Assembly (NCBI RefSeq): GCF_030915525.1
Contig: NZ_CP133269.1
Span: 4,103,501 to 4,167,500, forward strand
Direction: 5' to 3'
Length of the DNA stretch: 64,000 bases
Source of the DNA: Neobacillus sp. PS2-9
GTDB taxonomy: Bacteria; Bacillota; Bacilli; Bacillales; Cytobacillaceae
The first letter of the stretch is position 1; each line of letters starts with the position of its first letter. Position numbers and translations under genes: made by a program. The notes beneath the pieces were generated by a model, which did no database searches, had not been told where the DNA came from, and saw only the letters and a list, made by a program, of their open reading frames with translations. Positions 37,759-44,526 of the stretch are shown in pieces.

Positions 37759-37793
37759 CAATAATTCCTCCTTAGCATCTTTCTACATTTATT

Positions 37794-37818
37794 TTAATTG
37801 AAAATCATTTTCAATTAA
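37794..37818. promoter_or_regulatory. Fur-like palindrome upstream of the cupin gene
   Basis: A perfect 25-bp palindrome whose core TGAAAATCATTTTCA has the 7-1-7 form of the Fur box (TGATAATnATTATCA), differing at one symmetrical position per arm. PerR or Zur boxes share this architecture, so the regulator is inferred. Confidence 0.6.
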
Positions 37819-37869
37819 GTGAGCCACATCACATTATCTTGTAAGACACAAAAACTATATTTTTATAAG

Positions 37870-37988
37870 AAAAGCGGAAGCGCCTTGGTCAGCCCCGACA
37901 GGCAAATGTTCTTCGGCAAAAAAAGTCGCCCTTTGACTTTTATTGCCGAAGGTTATTTGACCCGAGGGGCTAGGCGCTGGAGCTGGAC
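37870..37988 (+). repeat. 120-bp hairpin repeat (family R1), second full copy
   Basis: Near-identical to the copy at 17613-17730, from AAAGCGGAAGCGCCTTGG to GCTAGGCGCTGGAGCT, in the same orientation. Internal differences fall in the loop next to AAAGTC / GACTTT. Confidence 0.85.
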
Positions 37989-38027
37989 AATTCTCGAAGT
38001 CGATTTTTATACTTTCTGATTAATTAC

Positions 38028-38060
38028 AAAAAAATCAGCCGTTTGGAACGACTGATTTTC
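38028..38060 (-). terminator. Terminator of the 2-oxoacid oxidoreductase operon
   Basis: AAAATCAG / CTGATTTT outer stem with CCGTT / AACGA inner pairing and seven Ts on the minus strand. Confidence 0.82.
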
Positions 38061-38063
38061 ATT

Positions 38064-38615
38064 TCAAGAAATTTTGACCTCCACAAGGGATGCGCCCTTT
38101 TTCAATGCCTGCTTATTAATTTCTATTAGATGATGTTTTTCAGCTGATAGGACTTTCTTTAAAGATTCAATAATCGCTTCCTCCGAAACAATTTTGGTCC
38201 TCTCTAGAAAAGCTCCTAACAAAATCATATTAGCCACCCGAGAATTTCCTAAATCATTAGCGAGGTCTGTTGCATTGATTTCAATCGTTTGAATATCCTT
38301 ACGCTCCGAAGTCCTGACTACCAATGAAGAATTTAGAAATAAAAGCCCTCCCGAACGAACTCGCGGCTCAAACTTATCGAAGGAAGGATTATTCAAAACG
38401 ATTGCAGTAGATGGTTTAGTAACAAGTGGGGATCCTACTGGTTCATCACTGACAACGACTGCACAATTCGCTGTCCCACCCCTTTGCTCAGGTCCATAGG
38501 AGGGAAGCCATGAAACACCTTTCCCTTCAAGCATTCCAGCGTAAGCAATGAGTTGCCCCATTGACATCACACCCTGCCCACCAAAGCCAGCAATAATAAT
38601 TTCTTCTTGCATCAC
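38064..38615 (-). CDS. 2-oxoacid:ferredoxin oxidoreductase, gamma subunit
   Basis: The 183-residue gamma component of a pyruvate/2-oxoacid:ferredoxin oxidoreductase. The N-terminal nucleotide-type loop IIIAGFGGQGVMSMGQLIAYAGM is the family hallmark, followed by the SWLPSYGPEQRGGTANC motif that lies near coenzyme A. It starts immediately after the beta gene (no gap), with GGGAGGG inside the end of that gene. Last of five co-directional genes before a terminator. Confidence 0.9.
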   Translation of the reverse strand: MMQEEIIIAGFGGQGVMSMGQLIAYAGMLEGKGVSWLPSYGPEQRGGTANCAVVVSDEPVGSPLVTKPSTAIVLNNPSFDKFEPRVRSGGLLFLNSSLVVRTSERKDIQTIEINATDLANDLGNSRVANMILLGAFLERTKIVSEEAIIESLKKVLSAEKHHLIEINKQALKKGASLVEVKIS

Positions 38616-39368
38616 TTAATTCCCTCCCTCTTTATTTTTAAATACTCCGAGAGGATAAGCAGGAATCATATTGTCTTTTACCCAATCAAGAGATTCATGA
38701 GGAGCAAGTCCCCAATTAGTTGGGCACGTTGATAACACTTCAATCATTGAAAAGCCTAACCCTTTCTTTTGTGTTTCAAAGGCCTTACGAATCGCCTTTT
38801 TAGCCTTCATTATGTGTGGAACGTCATGTGAAGAAACACGCTCAATATAAGCAGCTCCATCAAGAGTTGCAATCATTTCTGATACTCGAATGGGTAAACC
38901 CTGCACACTTTCGGTTCTTCCATACGGTGTGGTTGCTGTTTTTTGGCCAATTAAGGTTGTTGGTGCCATTTGCCCACCAGTCATCCCGTAAATTGCATTA
39001 TTGACAAAAATGACAGTTATTTTCTCGCCCCTCGCTGCAGCATGTATGACTTCACTTATACCAATGGAGGCTAGATCTCCGTCGCCTTGGTAAGTAAACA
39101 CAAATCGATCAGGGAGTACACGCTTTATTCCCGTTGCTACCGCAGGTGCACGGCCATGTGCAGCTTGTGTCATATCACAATTAAAATATTCATACGATAA
39201 CACTGAACAACCCACAGATGCGACACCAATCGTATCTTCAAGAATATCCATTTCTTCTAGTACCTCACCCACAAGGCGATGAATAACACCATGTGTGCAT
39301 CCAGGGCAATAATGAGTAGGTTTATCAGTCAGTCCGTTTGTTTTCCTAAAAACCGTTTTCATTGTCAT
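38616..39368 (-). CDS. 2-oxoacid:ferredoxin oxidoreductase, beta (thiamine diphosphate) subunit
   Basis: The 250-residue subunit that binds thiamine diphosphate. It has the CPGCTHG motif near the N-terminus (Cys residues that help hold a cluster in related enzymes), the TPP-Mg motif YQGDGDLASIGISEVIHAA ... VNNAIYGMTGGQ, and TCPTNWGLAPHE in the C-terminal part. It overlaps the alpha gene by four bases (ATGA). Substrate specificity (pyruvate, 2-oxoglutarate or branched-chain 2-oxoacids) cannot be decided from these motifs. Confidence 0.9.
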   Translation of the reverse strand: MTMKTVFRKTNGLTDKPTHYCPGCTHGVIHRLVGEVLEEMDILEDTIGVASVGCSVLSYEYFNCDMTQAAHGRAPAVATGIKRVLPDRFVFTYQGDGDLASIGISEVIHAAARGEKITVIFVNNAIYGMTGGQMAPTTLIGQKTATTPYGRTESVQGLPIRVSEMIATLDGAAYIERVSSHDVPHIMKAKKAIRKAFETQKKGLGFSMIEVLSTCPTNWGLAPHESLDWVKDNMIPAYPLGVFKNKEGGN

Positions 39369-40429
39369 ACGTTCACACCCCCGGCAACCGTCATAATCTT
39401 ATCGTAAATTTCTTCTTGTGTCGGTACTACTCCTCCAGTCCTGCCAAAGAAGTCAACAGGTGCATGACCATTTACCGCTAGACGAACATCCTCAATCATT
39501 TGACCTGCGCTCATTTCTACTGAAATAAAAGCTTTCACCTGGTCTCTTGTTTCTATAAATGGCTTTTCAGGGAATGGCCAAAGGGAAATGGGTCTAATTA
39601 AACCAACTTTAACACCTTTTTGTCTTGCCTGATTAATGCTATTCATCGTAATCCTCGCAACGGTTCCATAGGCAACCATGATATAATCCGCATCGTCAAC
39701 CTGATAAGTTTCATATCTGACTTCATTTTCTTTGATTGTGGCAAACTTCTTCTGAAGCTTCCAATTTCGCTGTTCGAGGCTTTCTGCATCCAGTTCAAGA
39801 GAAGTAATAATCCTTGGCCCTCCATCTCCACGTGTACCTGTTGTAGCCCACTCTTTTTCGTCTATAATTGCTTTTTCACGTTCTCTAAATTCCACTGGCT
39901 CCATCATTTGCCCTAGCATGCCATCACCCATTAAAATAACGGGAGTTCGGTAACGGTCAGCAATATCAAAGGCATCCTGTGTTAATTCAACAATTTCTTG
40001 CAGACTTGCTGGTGCCAACACAGGGATATTATAATCGCCATGTCCTCCACCTTTGGTCACTTGAAAATAATCGGATTGGGCAGGCTGGATATTCCCTAAA
40101 CCAGGACCCCCGCGAACGATATTACAAATCACCGCAGGAAGCTCAGAACCGACTAAATAGGATATTCCTTCTTGTTTTAAACTGAAGCCAGGGCTGGAAG
40201 AGGAAGTCATCACCCTTACACCAGTCCCTGCTGCCCCATACACCATATTGATGGCCGCGATTTCACTCTCCGCTTGAAGAAACAACCCACCTACCTCGGG
40301 TAGTCTTCTTGCCATATAGGCAACAAGTTCACTTTGCGGTGTAATTGGATAGCCAAAAAAGTATTTACAACCAGCATGGACGGCTGCTTCCGCTATAACT
40401 TCATTCCCCTTCATTAACACTTTCCCCAT
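39365..40429 (-). CDS. vorB: 2-oxoacid:ferredoxin oxidoreductase, alpha subunit (VorB-like)
   Basis: The 354-residue alpha chain. The N-terminal pyrimidine-binding domain has GCKYFFGYPITPQSELV and the catalytic Glu in LQAESEIAAINMVYGAAGTG, with the TSSSSPGFSLKQEGISYL loop; the C-terminal domain has VGLIRPISLWPFP. The layout is that of four-subunit KorA/VorB enzymes. AAAGGAG lies eight bases before the ATG. The name VorB follows common annotation of this type and does not prove use of 2-oxoisovalerate. Confidence 0.88.
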   Translation of the reverse strand: MGKVLMKGNEVIAEAAVHAGCKYFFGYPITPQSELVAYMARRLPEVGGLFLQAESEIAAINMVYGAAGTGVRVMTSSSSPGFSLKQEGISYLVGSELPAVICNIVRGGPGLGNIQPAQSDYFQVTKGGGHGDYNIPVLAPASLQEIVELTQDAFDIADRYRTPVILMGDGMLGQMMEPVEFREREKAIIDEKEWATTGTRGDGGPRIITSLELDAESLEQRNWKLQKKFATIKENEVRYETYQVDDADYIMVAYGTVARITMNSINQARQKGVKVGLIRPISLWPFPEKPFIETRDQVKAFISVEMSAGQMIEDVRLAVNGHAPVDFFGRTGGVVPTQEEIYDKIMTVAGGVNV

Positions 40430-40448
40430 GAAAAAAACTCCTTTCGAA

Positions 40449-40685
40449 TCACACTGTTTGCAAGATTTTTACTGGTCTATACACGGCTATGACAGAATCA
40501 GGACATATTTGTGCACACTTCGCACAGCTAATACAATGCTCCTGGTCAACAACTGCAGCTGGCCGATATCCTTTTCCATTTAAATAGTCTGAAAGAAAAA
40601 TAACGTTAGAGGGACAAACTTGCACACATAAGCTACAAGACTTACAAATTTCTTCATTAAAAACTACCCTTTTCTCCAAAGTCAT
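40449..40685 (-). CDS. Ferredoxin-like delta subunit with two 4Fe-4S clusters
   Basis: A 78-residue protein with two classical CxxCxxCxxxCP motifs: CKSCSLCVQVCP and CISCAKCAQICP. It is the electron-carrying delta subunit of the adjacent oxidoreductase. Its ATG overlaps the stop of the upstream ATPase gene (ATGA), and the alpha gene follows after 19 bases. Confidence 0.92.
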   Translation of the reverse strand: MTLEKRVVFNEEICKSCSLCVQVCPSNVIFLSDYLNGKGYRPAAVVDQEHCISCAKCAQICPDSVIAVYRPVKILQTV

Positions 40686-41371
40686 TCACTCCTTTTAAAT
40701 TCCCATGGTAATTTCAAAAATCGATTAATAAAAACAACATCGTGGGTTTTGGCGAACTCTTCAGCTTCTTTTTTCAAATGAGAAGATATGGTTGAATAGA
40801 GTAAAGGAATTTCGAGTTTCTCTGCTACGTTTTTACTAAGCTCATACCCTTTTTCTATGTCATTCATCGTGGTTTCCGCAGATAAATTTGAATTGTTAAT
40901 AATCCCTGTCACTTTTAACCGTGAGACCTTTTCTATCTGTTCAACTGTATACAATGCTCCTTCTAACGTGCTGACATATGGTCGATTCCCATTTAGAACA
41001 AAGAGAAGTTCCGGGTTTAAGTCCTTCCATTCGTGATAATATTGCCCCAATGCTGTAGCACCGTCCTTATCACCACCTGCATCTACGATTAGCCTATATC
41101 TATAGTCATGCAATACACGATACATTTCTCCTGAAACGATTGGTAGGTCGGAGGTGGCCAAGTGACTCTTGGGAGAAATCAATTCAATGTCGTGCGCCTG
41201 AAAAATAGATGCAAGATCCCGGGAGCGATAATATGGATTTATGATATCTAAATCATTAATGGCCACCCTTCCATGGTTCCGCCTCTCGGTTAAAGCTAAA
41301 TTGATAGCAATCTCGGTTTTCCCGCTGCCAAAATGGCCAGATACAATGGTTATTCTTGTGCTAGGATTCAT
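40682..41371 (-). CDS. P-loop ATPase (MinD/CobQ-like) leading the oxidoreductase operon
   Basis: A 229-residue nucleotide-binding protein. The Walker A is GHFGSGKTEIAINLAL (a variant lacking the second lysine of true MinD), then NDLDIINPYYRSRD and LIVDAGGDKDGATALGQY (Walker B region), and VTGIINNSNL (base specificity). Family members occur beside ferredoxin oxidoreductase genes and may serve in cluster insertion or enzyme activation; this is inference. First gene of the operon; a cre box lies 27-40 bases upstream of its ATG. Confidence 0.78.
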   Translation of the reverse strand: MNPSTRITIVSGHFGSGKTEIAINLALTERRNHGRVAINDLDIINPYYRSRDLASIFQAHDIELISPKSHLATSDLPIVSGEMYRVLHDYRYRLIVDAGGDKDGATALGQYYHEWKDLNPELLFVLNGNRPYVSTLEGALYTVEQIEKVSRLKVTGIINNSNLSAETTMNDIEKGYELSKNVAEKLEIPLLYSTISSHLKKEAEEFAKTHDVVFINRFLKLPWEFKRSE

Positions 41372-41397
41372 TTAAAGAGTCCCACCCATCTTTTTGT

Positions 41398-41411
41398 TGT
41401 AAGCGTTTACA
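41398..41411. promoter_or_regulatory. CcpA catabolite-responsive element (cre)
   Basis: TGTAAGCGTTTACA is a perfect palindrome and fits the Bacillus cre consensus TGWAANCGNTNWCA. Its place just upstream of the ATPase/oxidoreductase operon predicts repression by CcpA on preferred sugars; it could also affect the divergent phosphoesterase gene. Confidence 0.8.
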
Positions 41412-41629
41412 ATGAGGTTAATATTGGAAAAATTTTCAACTACTTCACTTCTCATTATAAGCTACTTTTTTTCTACATCGCTTTGACCAATGTCACACTT
41501 CACAAGATTGTCATAAAGGGAAAAGAAGACTTGAATAAATTCTTCAAGGTATTAAACCTCATATTTCTAAAAAGAAAACAAATACTAAGTTTACTAAATA
41601 CAATCAGAAATTTGAGGGAGGTCATCTTG

Positions 41630-42745
41630 GTGCAGATGAATAGGTTTACTTTTTTTCTTATAGTTTCTTTCTTTATGCTTACAAGTTCCTCATTAACTCA
41701 CGCAGCTGAAGTCACTCCAACCAACCATGAAATTGTCCGTTTGAGAATCCTCGAAACCACTGACCTGCATGCTTCACTTCTCAATTATGACTATTATCAA
41801 ACAAAAGTGGACAATCGGATTGGGCTCGTTAAAACTGCCACTCTCATCCGTAAAGCAAGGAAAGAAGTTGCTAATTCCTTATTATTTGATAACGGTGATC
41901 ATTTAAAAGGAAATCCACTCGGTGAGTACCTTGCAAGAATAAGAGGAATTAACAAAGGGAAGACACACCCTGTTTACCGTGCTTTTAATTATCTTAAATA
42001 TGATGCCATAGCCATCGGAAACCATGAATTTAATTATGGACTAAAATTTTTAAACGCTGCCTTAAAAGGGACAAAGATGCCTGTCTTAAATGCCAATGTT
42101 TATTCGGTTAAAAAAAATACACCTTACTTTACGCCATATGTAATATTAAAAAGAAATGTAGTGGATCAAAATGGATTACAGCATGAACTGAAGATTGGTG
42201 TTATTTCGTTCATGCCTACACAAATAATGAAGTGGGATAAAACTAACCTTGAGGGAAAAGTATTCGCAAAACCTATTGTTGATTCTGCTAAGGAATTTAT
42301 TCCGATCATGAAAGCTGAGGGTGCTGATATCATCATTGCCTTGGCACACACCGGTATAAGTAATGAACCTTATAATCCCGAATCTGAAGATGCAGTCTAC
42401 TACTTAACCAAAATATCGGGTATTGATGCGGTATTAGCTGGACATTCCCATAGTGTGTTCCCTGGACCAGTTTATAAGCATCTTCGCAATACGAACATGG
42501 AAACAGGAACAATTAATGGAAAGCCCGTTGTCATGGCAGGTGCTTTCGGTAACCGACTTGGGATTATTGACCTAAAATTAAAGAAAGCTGCAGGCAAATG
42601 GATTGTGATTGATGCAGAGTCCAAAACTATCCCCATTGCTGATGAAACGGGGAAATCACTTGTTCCTATTGATAAGGGCTTATATCATTTGATGAAACCA
42701 GAACATCAGGAAACAGTAGATTTTATTAAAAAGTTAGGGCTATAG
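41630..42745 (+). CDS. Secreted calcineurin-like phosphoesterase, CpdB/YfkN-type without C-terminal domain
   Basis: A 371-residue exported metallophosphatase with a signal peptide (FTFFLIVSFFMLTSSSLTHA). Metal-site motifs run in order: LETTDLHASL, FDNGDHLKGNP, AIGNHEFNYG, ALAHTGIS, AGHSHSVFPGP. The sequence style (KGNPLGEYLA; VYRAFNYLKYDAIAIGNHEFNYG) is that of 2',3'-cyclic-nucleotide phosphodiesterase/3'-nucleotidase, but those proteins continue with a 5'-nucleotidase C-terminal domain, and this one stops just after HQETVDFIKKLGL. GTG start eight bases after GGGAGG; a longer frame overlaps the divergent ATPase gene and is not credible. Confidence 0.82.
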   Translation: MQMNRFTFFLIVSFFMLTSSSLTHAAEVTPTNHEIVRLRILETTDLHASLLNYDYYQTKVDNRIGLVKTATLIRKARKEVANSLLFDNGDHLKGNPLGEYLARIRGINKGKTHPVYRAFNYLKYDAIAIGNHEFNYGLKFLNAALKGTKMPVLNANVYSVKKNTPYFTPYVILKRNVVDQNGLQHELKIGVISFMPTQIMKWDKTNLEGKVFAKPIVDSAKEFIPIMKAEGADIIIALAHTGISNEPYNPESEDAVYYLTKISGIDAVLAGHSHSVFPGPVYKHLRNTNMETGTINGKPVVMAGAFGNRLGIIDLKLKKAAGKWIVIDAESKTIPIADETGKSLVPIDKGLYHLMKPEHQETVDFIKKLGL

Positions 42746-42780
42746 AATGCCTTTTACGCAATTTTTAGACAAATCGTCCC

Positions 42781-42809
42781 TTTACTTTCATAGTATACTT
42801 TTATAAAAT
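42781..42809 (+). promoter_or_regulatory. Candidate sigma-A promoter of the ArsB/NhaD gene
   Basis: TTTACT, 17-bp spacer, TAAAAT. The predicted transcript would begin near 42816 and have a leader of about 100 bases containing the hairpin described next. Confidence 0.5.
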
Positions 42810-42840
42810 AAAGGTAATAATATATTCGGTGAATTTTAGG

Positions 42841-42883
42841 TGGAGTCTGTCAAATACGGGCTCCTTTTGTATTTTTTTCACCA
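42841..42883 (+). terminator. Terminator-like hairpin in the leader of the ArsB/NhaD gene
   Basis: GGAGTCTGT pairs with ACGGGCTCC through G-U wobbles around a short loop, followed by TTTTGTATTTTTTT. It stands between the promoter and the coding sequence, so it could be an attenuator. It could instead be the terminator of the preceding phosphoesterase gene. Confidence 0.55.
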
Positions 42884-42914
42884 ATGTATAAAAATTTGGG
42901 AGAAGAGGTCGATC

Positions 42915-44195
42915 ATGTCAACACAAGCAATAATCGCAATTGGCGTATTTCTCATCACCTACGCCTTCATAGTCACAGAAAAAATCCATCGAACAATCAT
43001 TGCCATGGCCGGCGGTATCATGATGGTTTTACTGGGAATTATCGGTCAAGAAAAGGCCCTCCACCATATCGATTTTAATACTCTCGGATTACTGACAGGA
43101 ATGATGATTATTGTCGCTATCACCTCCGAGACAGGTCTTTTCAAATACATAGCCATTTGGGCAGCAAAAAAAGTGAAAGGGGACCCATTAAAAATCCTTC
43201 TTGCACTTGGCACTATTACTGCCTTGGGATCTGCCTTTCTAGATAATGTAACTACGGTCCTTTTAATGGTACCAGTGACTTTTAGTATAACTAGACAATT
43301 ACGGGTTAACCCGATACCTTTTTTAATCACTGAAATTATTGCTTCCAATATTGGTGGAACGTCGACTCTTATTGGGGATCCTCCGAATATCATGCTAGGA
43401 AGCGCAGTTAAAGAATTAACGTTTATGGCCTTTATCGATAATCTTACAGCGATTTCATTTTTTATCTTATTTGTGAACATTGCCATTTTAGCGCTAATCT
43501 ATCGGAAACAGCTTCGGACAACAGCCGAATTAAAGGCAAGCTTAATGGACTTAGATGAAAAAGAAGAAATCACAGACAGAACTCTTTTAATTAAGTCGTT
43601 AGTTGCTCTTTCATTAACCATTTTGGGATTTTTCCTGCACCAGCTGTTTCATATCGAATCAGCAACAGTTGCCTTAGCAGGGGCCTTTCTGTTACTTCTC
43701 TTAACAGGAGAAAAATATTTAGACAAGTCTTTTGGAAAGGTTGAATGGACAACCATTTTCTTCTTTATCGGGCTATTTGTACTCGTTTCAGGGTTAATTG
43801 AAACAGGAGTTATTTCATTACTAGCAGATTACTCCGTTCATCTAACTGGGGGCGATGTAACCTCTACGTCAATCTTAATTCTTTGGGTCAGTGCGATTGC
43901 GTCTGCGTTTATTGATAATATCCCGTTTGTCGCAACGATGATTCCAATGATTAAAGATATGGGGGAACTTGGTATCAATAATTTAGAACCACTTTGGTGG
44001 AGCTTATCACTTGGAGCTTGTCTAGGGGGAAATGGAACATTAATCGGGGCAAGTGCCAATGTTATTGTAGCCGGACTTGCAGCAAAAGAAGGACATCACA
44101 TTACATTTGGAAAATTCCTTTTAATTGCCTTTCCGCTAATGATCCTTTCTATCGTAATTTGTACCGTTTACATTTATTTAAGATATCTAATTTAG
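42915..44195 (+). CDS. ArsB/NhaD family (ion transporter superfamily) membrane carrier
   Basis: A 426-residue carrier with about eleven membrane helices. The pattern LDNVTTVLLMVPVTFSI ... SNIGGTSTLIGDPPNIMLG in the first half and FIDNIPFVATMIPMI ... GGNGTLIGASANVIVAG in the second half is the duplicated signature of the ArsB/NhaD group (arsenite/antimonite exporters, sodium/proton antiporters and the human P-protein). The ion cannot be assigned; no ars regulator or reductase lies nearby. GAGG precedes the chosen ATG by six bases; an upstream ATG frame runs through the leader hairpin. Confidence 0.85.
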   Translation: MSTQAIIAIGVFLITYAFIVTEKIHRTIIAMAGGIMMVLLGIIGQEKALHHIDFNTLGLLTGMMIIVAITSETGLFKYIAIWAAKKVKGDPLKILLALGTITALGSAFLDNVTTVLLMVPVTFSITRQLRVNPIPFLITEIIASNIGGTSTLIGDPPNIMLGSAVKELTFMAFIDNLTAISFFILFVNIAILALIYRKQLRTTAELKASLMDLDEKEEITDRTLLIKSLVALSLTILGFFLHQLFHIESATVALAGAFLLLLLTGEKYLDKSFGKVEWTTIFFFIGLFVLVSGLIETGVISLLADYSVHLTGGDVTSTSILILWVSAIASAFIDNIPFVATMIPMIKDMGELGINNLEPLWWSLSLGACLGGNGTLIGASANVIVAGLAAKEGHHITFGKFLLIAFPLMILSIVICTVYIYLRYLI

Positions 44196-44202
44196 GGGGA
44201 GT

Positions 44203-44484
44203 ATGATGAAAGTAGAGTATAAGTTTGATGCACAGCTTCTCGAGATAAAAGAAACTACTAACGGGGACGATCTTGAATTCACAATCACCTTATTGGATAA
44301 CCAGTTAAAAAAAGGCCTTAAACTTGTTCGAGAATACTTTGAGGAAAATAAGATTTTAACAGATATCCATTATTACATACATCCTAATAACAGGTATCAA
44401 ATCATCGTAAGAAAAGATTTCTATAATGAATTTTTAATTCAATTGTTTAGACAAGGATTATTGCAAGAAGTAAAATGGGCGTAA
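44203..44484 (+). CDS. Small protein of unknown function
   Basis: A 93-residue, charged, probably soluble protein that I do not recognise. It reads as an alternating beta/alpha fold (VEYKFDAQLLEIKETTNGDD, then DLEFTITLLDNQ, then a helix KKGLKLVREYFEENKI). GGGGGA precedes the paired ATG codons; it begins seven bases after the ArsB/NhaD stop, so they are probably co-transcribed and a role linked to that carrier is possible. Confidence 0.7.
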   Translation: MMKVEYKFDAQLLEIKETTNGDDLEFTITLLDNQLKKGLKLVREYFEENKILTDIHYYIHPNNRYQIIVRKDFYNEFLIQLFRQGLLQEVKWA

Positions 44485-44487
44485 AGG

Positions 44488-44526
44488 AATGAGGCTGACT
44501 AATATTTGTCAGCCTCATTTTTTTAT
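44488..44526. terminator. Bidirectional terminator
   Basis: Twelve-bp stem AATGAGGCTGAC / GTCAGCCTCATT with an eight-base loop, between the 93-residue protein gene and the GGDEF-EAL gene, overlapping the latter's stop region. Confidence 0.88.

Noticed and set aside
41333..41629. N-terminal extension of the phosphoesterase gene
   Set aside because: It would overlap the divergent ATPase start and run through the cre box; a signal peptide and ribosome site fix the start at about 41630.
42841..42883. yybP-ykoY or other known riboswitch before the ArsB/NhaD gene
   Set aside because: The leader is too short and lacks the conserved loops that I know; only a terminator-like hairpin can be supported.
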